A DNA stretch of 64,000 nt, taken from contig JAMPGH010000001.1 in the NCBI GenBank assembly GCA_023664045.1, positions 203,846 through 267,845 of the forward strand. The letters are read 5' to 3'. Shown here one piece after another: positions 7,069-14,603 of the stretch. The notes under the pieces are model-generated. The model searched no databases and had not been told where the DNA came from. It was given only the letters and a program-made list of their open reading frames with translations. Every line of letters begins with the position of its first letter. Position 1 is the first letter of the stretch. Source of the stretch: Alistipes senegalensis. GTDB lineage: Bacteria; Bacteroidota; Bacteroidia; Bacteroidales; Rikenellaceae. The position numbers and the translations under genes are program-made.

Positions 7069-9002
7069 ATCGCCGAGTTTTACTGCTTGAGCCCAACTAT
7101 AAGAATAAATTTCCTCCAATAGGGCTAATGAAACTCGCAACTTATTTTAGGTTGCGGGGAGATGATGTTGTTTTTTACAAAGGAGATTTGAAAGAGTTTG
7201 TTATCAATCAAATCACCGAGGAATGCGTGGCAAAACTTTCAGATCTTGACGGCTCTATAAATTGGAAGCTGCGTTCAGACAAAATCGCTCTATATATCAA
7301 GTATAGGAAGCATGAGTATTTAAAGCAGGTAGGCATTGAGGATTCCGAGATTGCTCCAATATTAAAGCCTTGGGTCGAATATTATAAAAAATTCTACCAT
7401 TCAGGTGAGTATAAGAAATACCCTCGTTGGGATTGGGTTGGAGTAACAACGCTATTTACTTTCTATTGGGATATCACCATTGAGACCATTGAGTTTGCAA
7501 AATCAATGGTGAAAGATACGAAGAACATTATGGTTGGAGGTGTAATGGCATCTATCCAACCGGACGAGATTGAAAGGGCTACAGGCATTCGTCCTCATAT
7601 CGGTACACTCCATACACCATATAAAGACATTGATAAGGACAATCCTTATATCATTGATGAACTGCCTCTGGATTATTCGATTCTCGATGAGATAGATTAT
7701 GTCTATCCGGATAGCGGAGCATATTACAGTTACTCTACAAGAGGCTGTATTCGCAAATGTTCTTTTTGCGCCGTATGGCGTATTGAACCTGAATACCAAG
7801 AATATTTGCCTCTTCACGAACGTATAGAGCAGACTCGGAGACTTTACGGAGAACAGCAGAATCTCTTGCTGATGGATAATAATGTGTTAGCCTCAAACAG
7901 ATTAGAAGATATTATTAAGGATATCAAATCTTGTGGATTCACCAAAGGCGCTAAATATTTTGAGCCGAACTGGTATACAATCGCCATCAGAAATCTTCGT
8001 TTGGGAATCAACAACCGTGCGTATATTCGTAAATCATTCAAGCTGCTGCAAGAACTTAACAACTTCAAATCGTTCAACGAGAACACAAGGACTGAGATAT
8101 ATGCATTGCGGGAAAAACACGGACTTTTGCATCCAGAAACTTGCACTCGTGAAACGTTGGTATCTACGTACAAGGATTTTGCGCCCTATTTCGATATAAA
8201 ATTTAAGAAGCGTTTAGGTCGTTTGCGTTTTGTAGATTTCAATCAAGGAGTTGATGCAAGATTATTTAATAGGCGTATTGTTAAATTATTGGCAGAGATA
8301 CCGGTACGCCCACTTCGTATAGCATTCGACAATATCAAAACAGAACCTGAATACACGAAAGCTCTTAAGATGAGTGAAAAGTATGGAATGAGAGACTTTT
8401 CCAATTATCTACTCTACAATTTCACAGACAAACCGGAAGAGTTGTATCATCGTATGCAGATAAACGTATATTTATGTGAGAAATTGAATGTTAGCATCTA
8501 CTCTTTCCCGATGAAGTATCATCCGATTACAGGAGAACACAGCCACGATAGAGACTATATCGGTAAATACTGGAATCGCAAATATATTCGTGCGGTTCAG
8601 GCTATTCTCAATGCGACCAAAGGAAAGATTGGCAGAGGTGTATCTTTCTTTGAAAAAGCTTTCGGTCGAAATGAAGATGAGTATATGGAATTACTCATTA
8701 TGCCTGAGACATTCTTATTGTTCAGGTTTTTCTTTGAACATTTAGGATATACTCAGAAGTGGCGGAAAGCAATGTCAGAGTTGACCGATGATGAGCGAGC
8801 AGAACTATATCCGATAATCTTTAAGAATGATTTCAATCACATAGAAGAGTTGACGGATAACAAAAAGTATCTGCATATATTGCAATTCTATAAGAATTAT
8901 CGAGGAGATATTGCAGACCCAAAATCAGACCTATACAAACTCAAAAAAGATTTTGATGAATCCATGAGGAATAGTCCATATAATATTAAAATGAATTATT
9001 GA
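7065..9002 (+). CDS. Radical SAM protein with B12-binding-like N-terminal domain
   Basis: A 645-residue protein. The radical SAM cluster motif is GCIRKCSFCAV with Cys228, Cys232 and Cys235 (CxxxCxxC), which binds a 4Fe-4S cluster and S-adenosylmethionine. The N-terminal about 200 residues begin RRVLLLEPNYKNKFPPIGL, the start seen in cobalamin-binding radical SAM enzymes, and include GGVMASIQPDEI near 158; a His ligand motif of true B12 binding is not obvious. The C-terminal about 200 residues match no domain I know. The substrate is unknown. It is the last gene of the operon, coupled by a 4-base overlap with the GHKL gene. A radical SAM enzyme is uncommon beside HerA-NurA; viperins are a precedent for radical SAM enzymes in defence, but this protein does not look like one. 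Confidence 0.8.
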   Translation: MNRRVLLLEPNYKNKFPPIGLMKLATYFRLRGDDVVFYKGDLKEFVINQITEECVAKLSDLDGSINWKLRSDKIALYIKYRKHEYLKQVGIEDSEIAPILKPWVEYYKKFYHSGEYKKYPRWDWVGVTTLFTFYWDITIETIEFAKSMVKDTKNIMVGGVMASIQPDEIERATGIRPHIGTLHTPYKDIDKDNPYIIDELPLDYSILDEIDYVYPDSGAYYSYSTRGCIRKCSFCAVWRIEPEYQEYLPLHERIEQTRRLYGEQQNLLLMDNNVLASNRLEDIIKDIKSCGFTKGAKYFEPNWYTIAIRNLRLGINNRAYIRKSFKLLQELNNFKSFNENTRTEIYALREKHGLLHPETCTRETLVSTYKDFAPYFDIKFKKRLGRLRFVDFNQGVDARLFNRRIVKLLAEIPVRPLRIAFDNIKTEPEYTKALKMSEKYGMRDFSNYLLYNFTDKPEELYHRMQINVYLCEKLNVSIYSFPMKYHPITGEHSHDRDYIGKYWNRKYIRAVQAILNATKGKIGRGVSFFEKAFGRNEDEYMELLIMPETFLLFRFFFEHLGYTQKWRKAMSELTDDERAELYPIIFKNDFNHIEELTDNKKYLHILQFYKNYRGDIADPKSDLYKLKKDFDESMRNSPYNIKMNY

Positions 9003-9124
9003 TATGAAAATAACAGCATCTTTCTGATGCTATGATTAAAATTGCATCCATTAATGATGAGCGCAACTTGCGATCCGAACTATATTAATATCGGAGATAT
9101 CCAACTAACGAAGCCGTCAGCAAA
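9003..9124 (+). other. Degraded or non-coding stretch before the DarG-like fragment
   Basis: Short broken frames only. In the frame of the following gene a stop lies at 9086-9088, and about a dozen codons are open after it without an ATG. Nothing here resembles a macrodomain. It may be the scar of a deletion that removed the N-terminal part of the antitoxin gene. Confidence 0.4.
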
Positions 9125-9730
9125 TTGTTAAAACGAGAAATCAATCATAAGGAAGCGAAACTGACTCCAGCCAGAGCCTTGCTATTGTATGCTCTGTTCT
9201 ACTACGAATCTTCGGGTGAAAACAGCAGTTTGTTCGTTGCCAACAAATTAGCCTACTTCATGCAGCTTCTCGGAGAGCCATCATTCGGGAAATTGCACTT
9301 CGTAGCAGCTCACTATGGGCCATATTGCCCTCAGGTGGGACATATTCTCCATGATGTGAATGGGAAATACTTAAAAGGTCTCGAACAAATGGGAATCGGT
9401 GCTTTCGATGCGTTAGAATTGCAATACAGCACCATGAAAGAAGTCAGCGAGTACGTAAAAACCAAGTTGAAACCAGAACAAATTGCGCGACTGAAACAGT
9501 TGATTAAATTGATAACAGGATTTCAATCGGCATTGTCTCTCGAAGTACTTGCCTCGGTAGCTTATGTCCGGAAAGAAAATCCATGTATCGACTTGATGCA
9601 AACGATCACGAAGATTCAGAATTGGTCTCCCCGAAAGAAACATCTGTTCAAAGAAAAATACATACAGATAGCCTACACCTATCTGGATGCTTTTTCGCAG
9701 GGAAAAGACGATTTATTCAAAGGTTGCTAA
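9125..9730 (+). pseudogene. DarG-type antitoxin C-terminal fragment (macrodomain missing)
   Basis: About 200 codons from a TTG at 9125; no ATG or GTG is available upstream in frame before a stop at 9086. The sequence KLTPARALLL, followed by NKLAYFMQLLGEP and then HYGPY, closely resembles the C-terminal domain of DarG, the antitoxin of the DarTG system. There an N-terminal macrodomain removes ADP-ribose from DNA and the C-terminal domain binds and blocks the DarT toxin. Here the macrodomain and the darT gene are absent. It may be a truncated remnant, or a stand-alone toxin-binding protein acting against foreign DarT. The domain itself looks intact to the stop at 9730. The family call is from remembered motifs. 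Confidence 0.65.
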
Positions 9731-9769
9731 GCGACACAAAGTAGCGATCTAAAACGATTCTAATATCTA

Positions 9770-9800
9770 TTGGATTTCTCAAATAAGGTTCTTATCTTTG
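9770..9800 (+). promoter_or_regulatory. Promoter of candidate ncRNA
   Basis: TTG at 9770-9772, a 20-base spacer, and TATCTTTG at 9793-9800: a close match to the Bacteroidetes TTTG-N19-21-TAnnTTTG promoter. Expected transcription start is near 9807. No start codon with a real frame follows. Confidence 0.6.
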
Positions 9801-9806
9801 TACCAC

Positions 9807-9998
9807 CGACTAACGGGCAGACGCTTGACCGACAACAGGAGACTGCAGCGGACAAGAAATCGTTACAAACGCGTTACTACGCGACTTTTGAAAGACATAT
9901 CGCCTTGATAATGAGGATTTCGGAGTGAAGGTTCAAAAATCGTTCTCTCCGCGAAAAAATACAATACGGAAACTCCGGCTCTCAAGCCGGAGTTTTTT
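9807..9998 (+). ncRNA. Candidate structured ncRNA, about 190 nt
   Basis: Between the promoter at 9770-9800 and a strong terminator at 9971-9998 there is no coding frame but clear RNA structure. Hairpin 1: CTTGaCCG (9824-9831) pairs with CGGaCAAG (9849-9856), with an inner CAG-GAGA-CTG stem closed by a GNRA-like loop (9836-9845). Hairpin 2: AAACGCG (9867-9873) pairs with CGCG plus TTT (9880-9888). Hairpin 3: TTTCGGAG (9918-9925) pairs with CTCCGCGAAA (9947-9956) with a 2-base bulge. I could not fit it to the signal-recognition-particle, tmRNA or RNase P RNA patterns. A 6S-like RNA or the Bacteroidales-1 motif should be tested. Start and end are inferred. Confidence 0.55.
9971..9998 (+). terminator. 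Rho-independent terminator of the ncRNA
   Basis: Perfect 10-bp stem AACTCCGGCT (9971-9980) with AGCCGGAGTT (9985-9994), loop CTCA, then a run of T to 9998. No protein gene ends just upstream on the plus strand. Confidence 0.85.
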
Positions 9999-10379
9999 AT
10001 GCGCGATCCGCCATTGAATCCGTTCGAACGGCGATTCGTCGCATAAAAGCTACTCTGCGAAGAGTTTCCGGACCGTGTTTTTCCATGCAGGAACACCTGC
10101 AGCGACAAAGCGAAAAGCCTCGCCGAAGCGGAATCGATTTCGTTCATACGACTGATCGGAACCGACTCGAAACCTACATGCGAAGCGAAAAAAACATTCG
10201 GCCGCCAACGACTGCGCCGCGAACATGCACAATTCGAATCCTGTTCTCTCCGCTGTTTTTGGAAAAATACCGGTTTTTGCGTAGCTTCGTAAAAGAAACG
10301 TCCGATACGGAATCGACTCATGAAGCCCGCAAAATCGACCGCATCGAATCCGAACCCGACGGAAAGCTACTCGTGCTGC

Positions 10380-12758
10380 TCAAAATTCCACGGTGAGACC
10401 CACCGACGGAAGCAGCGTGCCGCTTTCGCGAGGAATGGATTTCATCCGGTAACGCTGCTCGGAAAGGGGCAGCGACTCATCCTCGACGACCCCGGTGGAG
10501 ATCATCGCATCGGGCTGCCGCAGCTTGCTGACCGTAACGTTCTGCAGATCGAGATACAGACCGAGCATGCACCGACGGAAATAGAAGGTCTTGTCGATTC
10601 GTATGTCGAGCTGCACGAAGCTGCCGAGTCGTCCGGCATTGTATCGGGAGTAGTCGTAGACGGCACGTCCCTGCGCATCCCACACCTCCTTGAGAGCCGA
10701 CCGCTCGACGTCGTAAGGCGTATAGGGAGCACCGCCGACCGCACTCAGCTTGGCTCCGACACTCCAGGCCCGCGGAAAATCGTAGGTGGCGCTCAGATTG
10801 GCGACGAAACGGTTGTCCCATGCCGAAGCGACATAGGGCGAACGGGCATCGCGCCGATATTCGCTACGAAACCATGTAAAAGCTCCGACCGCATTCAGGC
10901 GCCCGGGAATCTCCCAACGCACCATCCACTCCGCGCCGAAAGCCCGCCCCTGCGCAGTCGGCACGAGCGCTTCGTCGCCCACCGAACCGTAGTCGTCGCC
11001 CTTGCAGGTCAGCGGTACGCCATCGGCCAGCGACCGAGGAATCCGGTCGTAACGCTTGTAAAAACCCTCCATCGAAACGACCAACCGATCCCGCAGGTGC
11101 CATTCGACACCCGCCGCCGTCTGCACGACGCGCAGATAATCGAGGCCCCGATTGACCGACACCCCTGCCGCATCCTTGAATCCCAACGCCGTAAAAGGCG
11201 GCAGCTGATGATAGATGCCGGCACTGCCGCTGAGCGACCAGCTTTCATCGAAAGCATAGGAGAGGGAGGCCCGCGGCGAGAGCTGCCGCCAGCAACGCGC
11301 CATAAGAGCCGAATAATCGCTGCCGTCGGCGCGCAGTCCGGCCGAGAGAGTGAGCCGTCCGTCGGCCGACGCATAATCGGCTCCGGCAAAAAGGCCCCAC
11401 TCGACGATGTCCAGTCGCGTTGCGTAATCGGAAAAACGCGCCTCGGAATCGGCGAGGCGTCGCACCGTCCGGTTGGAATAGTGCCGATAATGCAGCTCGG
11501 CACCCGCCCGCACGGTCCAGCGATTCAGATAGGAACGATTCTCGAAACGCAACGAGCTCTTCTGCTCGACGGCCCGCAGGCGCAACATCAGGTTCTCCTC
11601 GCTCGAAGCGTCGTTGTCCGTATACTTGAGATTGCGGTTATTCAGGTAGTTGTGGCTCCACGTTACGCTCTGCGTATGCGGTCCGGCATAATGGCGCCAA
11701 ACCGCACCCACGGTGAAAGTCTCCTGCCGGAGCCGCGGCAGGTAGCTCAACAGATAGCGGGCGCTCTCGTCTTTCTCGTCGGTATTGAGCCGCATGTCGT
11801 CGAACCCGACCAGCCCCATGAATGTGAGTTCGTCGCGCTCCGAAAGCCGGCTCTTGATCTTGAACTGCCCGTCGATATAATCGGGCAGAAAAGGCAGGCC
11901 CAGCAACTTGAAGAGCAACTGCAAGTAGGACCGGCGCGCCGAAAAGAGCCACGTCGTCCGCCGGCCGATATGTCCGCTGCCGCTCGCGCCGATCTCCGAA
12001 GCGCCGACCGTCGCCTTGAAAGTCTGTCGGTCGGAATTGCCGTCGCGCAACGTGAAATCGAGCACCGAGCTCAGACCGCCGGCCCTATCGACGGGGAAAG
12101 CCCCCGTGTAGAACCCGATCTCCCGTACCAGATCAGCATTGACGATACTCACGGGACCGCCCGAGGCGCCCTGCGTAGCGAAGTGGTTGATATTGGGAAT
12201 CTCGATCCCGTCCATGAAGAAACGATTCTCCGAAGGTCCGCCGCCCCGCACGATCAGATCGTTGCGATAGCCCACGGGCGAGAACGACACGCCAGGATAC
12301 GACCGCACGATGCGCGAAATGTCGCGGTTCGATCCGGGACTCTTCTCGATCTCCCGGAGCCCGATCACGCGCATGCTCACGGGACTTTCGGCCGTGCGGC
12401 GGAAGGTCGAGGGAGTAACGGTAACGGACTCGATACGTCCGCTCTCCTCCTCCAGCTCGATCTCCACGGGCGGCATCGACGCCGTAACGATGTATTCGGG
12501 CGTCCGCATCCGTCGGTACCCCAGCGACGAGACCTCCAACCGGCAGATGCCGGGCCGGACCCGCTCGATCAGGAACCGGCCGACCGAATCGGTCGAAGCA
12601 CCCAACTGCTCCTGCCCCACGACCACCACGGCGGCATAAGCCACCGGACGACGCGTCGAGCGGTCGATGACGCGGCCGCGCACCGGATAGGATTCCGGCG
12701 CCGAGCCGAACGACAGGAAGGGAATGAAGACGCCGAATATGAAGAGCCAGAGACGCAT
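10380..12758 (-). CDS. TonB-dependent outer-membrane receptor
   Basis: 792 residues from the ATG at 12758, chosen because MRLWLFIFGVFIPFLSFGSA is a normal signal peptide; the frame is open about 20 codons further upstream but with no signal-like start. After the signal comes a carboxypeptidase-regulatory-like domain (about 24-105), then a plug with VRGGGPSENRFFMDGIEIP and a beta-barrel ending in LLPSVGLTVEF (C-terminal Phe for outer-membrane insertion). It imports an unknown substrate with TonB-ExbB-ExbD energy. No SusD partner is adjacent, so it is more likely a metal/cofactor or peptide-type receptor than a glycan porter. It is divergent from the porin gene at 12875. Confidence 0.85.
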   Translation of the reverse strand: MRLWLFIFGVFIPFLSFGSAPESYPVRGRVIDRSTRRPVAYAAVVVVGQEQLGASTDSVGRFLIERVRPGICRLEVSSLGYRRMRTPEYIVTASMPPVEIELEEESGRIESVTVTPSTFRRTAESPVSMRVIGLREIEKSPGSNRDISRIVRSYPGVSFSPVGYRNDLIVRGGGPSENRFFMDGIEIPNINHFATQGASGGPVSIVNADLVREIGFYTGAFPVDRAGGLSSVLDFTLRDGNSDRQTFKATVGASEIGASGSGHIGRRTTWLFSARRSYLQLLFKLLGLPFLPDYIDGQFKIKSRLSERDELTFMGLVGFDDMRLNTDEKDESARYLLSYLPRLRQETFTVGAVWRHYAGPHTQSVTWSHNYLNNRNLKYTDNDASSEENLMLRLRAVEQKSSLRFENRSYLNRWTVRAGAELHYRHYSNRTVRRLADSEARFSDYATRLDIVEWGLFAGADYASADGRLTLSAGLRADGSDYSALMARCWRQLSPRASLSYAFDESWSLSGSAGIYHQLPPFTALGFKDAAGVSVNRGLDYLRVVQTAAGVEWHLRDRLVVSMEGFYKRYDRIPRSLADGVPLTCKGDDYGSVGDEALVPTAQGRAFGAEWMVRWEIPGRLNAVGAFTWFRSEYRRDARSPYVASAWDNRFVANLSATYDFPRAWSVGAKLSAVGGAPYTPYDVERSALKEVWDAQGRAVYDYSRYNAGRLGSFVQLDIRIDKTFYFRRCMLGLYLDLQNVTVSKLRQPDAMISTGVVEDESLPLSEQRYRMKSIPRESGTLLPSVGLTVEF

Positions 12759-12764
12759 GGACCG

Positions 12765-12772
12765 CAAAGATA
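12765..12772 (-). promoter_or_regulatory. -7 box upstream of the TonB-dependent receptor
   Basis: CAAAGATA on the plus strand is TATCTTTG on the minus strand, a good TAnnTTTG box. It lies only 6 bases before the ATG at 12758, implying a nearly leaderless mRNA, or that the real promoter is elsewhere. No -33 element is visible. Confidence 0.35.
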
Positions 12773-12874
12773 CGACATTCTGCCGGAAATCTCCGGAACG
12801 ACGGCAAGATTCGGACCGCAAACAGCCTTAGCACGGAAATTGCGACCCTGCATAAACAGCAAACAGACAACCGG

Positions 12875-14071
12875 ATGAGACGCATCGTACTTCTGCTCCT
12901 GCTGCTCGGCAGCTACGGAGCTCTCGCGGCGCAAAGCGCCGATTCGACCGCACTCCGCCCGCCGCGATCCAAGATCGGAATCGGCAAGGGGATCACCTTC
13001 AGCACACCCGGCGAGGGATTTTCGCTGACGGCGAACCTGCGGATGCAGAACTTCGCCGGGGCGTCGTTCGACCGCGACTTCTCGCTCTCCCAGATCGAAG
13101 CCCGCGTCAAGCAGGTGTTCCTCAAATTCGGCGGCCACATCCATTCGCCGAAGCTGACCTACTCGATCCTGTTGGGATTCGCCGGGCAAGCGACCAACGC
13201 CCGCGGCTACTCGAACATCCTCTACGATGCCATCCTCTACTATCGTCCCGCCCCGGCATGGAGCATCGGAGCGGGACAGGCGAAAGTACGGGCGAACCGG
13301 GCCCACATCAACTCCTCGGGATTGTTGCAGTTCGCCGACCGGAGCATCGTCAACGGCGAATTCGGCCCCGACCGCGACTTCGGCGTTTTCGGGCAGTACG
13401 ACCTGCCCCGCGACGCCGGATTCACCCTCTCGGTCAAGGCTTCCGTAACGCTGGGCAAAGGCCGCAACTGGGGGCGTTCGGCCGGCGGCGCGCTCTACGC
13501 GGGACGTGTGGAGCTCTATCCGTTAGGACGCTTCAAGGAGAAAGGCGAAACGACGGAGGGCGACCTCGCCCACGAAGAAGAGGTGCGGATCCTGCTGGCG
13601 GGAGCCTACACCTACAACCGCAAGGCCGTACGCACGGCAGGACAACGCGGCGACATGCTGCCCGACGACGCGACGCGCGACATGGGATGCTACTATGCGG
13701 ATTTTCTGCTGAAATACCGCGGATTCTCCGGCTGCGTCGACTTCATGGGCCGCACCTGCGCCGACCCGCTTTTCGACGACGACACCGCGACATGGATCTA
13801 CGCCGGCTGCGGTCTGAACGTACAGGCCGGCTACCTGATCTCCGGAAAGTGGGAAGTAGCGCTGCGCAACTCGACGCTCTTTCCGCGGAGCGACGTGCAA
13901 TCCCGGGCCGGCTACCGCCGACGCAACCGGACGACGCTGGGCGTCTCGCGCTACATCGTGGGCCATGCGCTGAAAGTGCAGGCCAACGTCTCGTACGACT
14001 GTCGCAGCCGCACCGTCGCGACCGACTACGCGCGCTGGCACATGGCGCTCCTGCTGCAGGTAGCGCTCTAA
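12875..14071 (+). CDS. Outer-membrane porin (OprO/OprP-like)
   Basis: 398 residues beginning MRRIVLLLLLLGSYGALAAQ, a signal peptide with cleavage after LAA. The mature part is beta-barrel-like with alternating aromatic residues and segments such as SILLGFAGQ, YDAILYYRPAPAWSIGAGQ and NGEFGPDRDFG, the pattern of phosphate/polyphosphate-selective porins (OprO/OprP family). It ends in LLLQVAL. Role: passive entry of anions or other small solutes through the outer membrane; the substrate cannot be told. The gene is divergent from the TonB receptor (116 bases between starts), and its end overlaps by 4 bases the end of the convergent exonuclease gene. Confidence 0.7.
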   Translation: MRRIVLLLLLLGSYGALAAQSADSTALRPPRSKIGIGKGITFSTPGEGFSLTANLRMQNFAGASFDRDFSLSQIEARVKQVFLKFGGHIHSPKLTYSILLGFAGQATNARGYSNILYDAILYYRPAPAWSIGAGQAKVRANRAHINSSGLLQFADRSIVNGEFGPDRDFGVFGQYDLPRDAGFTLSVKASVTLGKGRNWGRSAGGALYAGRVELYPLGRFKEKGETTEGDLAHEEEVRILLAGAYTYNRKAVRTAGQRGDMLPDDATRDMGCYYADFLLKYRGFSGCVDFMGRTCADPLFDDDTATWIYAGCGLNVQAGYLISGKWEVALRNSTLFPRSDVQSRAGYRRRNRTTLGVSRYIVGHALKVQANVSYDCRSRTVATDYARWHMALLLQVAL

Positions 14072-14562
14072 AGGATCCGCAAAGCGATATGGGCGCAAGC
14101 CTCGGCATCGGCCAGCGCGTGGTGGTGGTTCCGCAGATCGAAGCCGCAGGCTGCGGCGACGGTATGCAACCGATGATCGGGAAGTTGGCGTCCGAAAACC
14201 CGGCGCGCGGCGCGGCAGGTGCAGAAGAAGAGATAACCCGGATAGGGCATGTCGTAGAGGTCGAACGCCGCCCGCAGGCAACTCTCGTCGAACGGCGCGT
14301 TGTGGGCTACCAGCGGCAGCCCCTCGATCCGGGGCGCCACTTCGTACCACACCTCCTCGAACTCGGGAGCCTCGTCGGTATCGGCGCGGGTCAATCCGTG
14401 TATGGCCGTCGTGAAGCGGCTGTAGAAATTGGGACGCGGGCGAATCAACCGGTAGAGAGAATCGACGACCCGACCGCCGCGCACCACGACCACGCCCACC
14501 GAGCAGACGCTTGCCCGGTGGCTGTTGGCCGTCTCGAAATCGATAGCTGCGAAGTCGGTCAT
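14068..14562 (-). CDS. DEDDh 3'-5' exonuclease (DnaQ/PolC epsilon-like)
   Basis: 164 residues from the ATG at 14562 (MTDFAAIDFETAN). Motif I is DFET (Asp8, Glu10), motif II HNAPFDE (about 87-93), and the C-terminal motif HHALADAEA (about 147-155) supplies His and Asp, giving a complete DEDDh active site. Enzymes of this stand-alone type trim 3' ends of DNA or RNA in repair or nucleotide recycling. The gene starts 41 bases after the end of guaA, so it is probably the last gene of the guaB-small protein-guaA operon. Upstream frame extension would run into guaA and is rejected. Confidence 0.8.
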   Translation of the reverse strand: MTDFAAIDFETANSHRASVCSVGVVVVRGGRVVDSLYRLIRPRPNFYSRFTTAIHGLTRADTDEAPEFEEVWYEVAPRIEGLPLVAHNAPFDESCLRAAFDLYDMPYPGYLFFCTCRAARRVFGRQLPDHRLHTVAAACGFDLRNHHHALADAEACAHIALRIL

Positions 14563-14603
14563 GGCGGATTCCCTATCTTTTCGGAAGCGATCCCCTCTCG
14601 CCC

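Larger units (their letters stand above)
9731..10379. other. Non-coding junction between accessory block and core
   Basis: No credible protein gene. 9770-9998 holds a promoter, hairpins and a terminator (candidate ncRNA, listed separately). 10000-10379 shows only spurious frames on both strands and nothing else I can name. The base composition changes from AT-rich to GC-rich across this stretch, so the right border of the acquired block probably lies at about 9,731-9,770. Confidence 0.5.

Noticed and set aside
9800..9998. Transfer RNA, tmRNA or signal-recognition-particle RNA
   Set aside because: No cloverleaf, no CCA end, no tmRNA tag frame and no SRP tetraloop pattern; left as unclassified ncRNA.
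10320..12878. Long open plus-strand frame opposite the TonB receptor gene
   Set aside because: Its composition (Arg/His/Pro rich, no motifs) is that of antisense reading of a GC-rich gene; the minus-strand frame has a signal peptide and barrel motifs.
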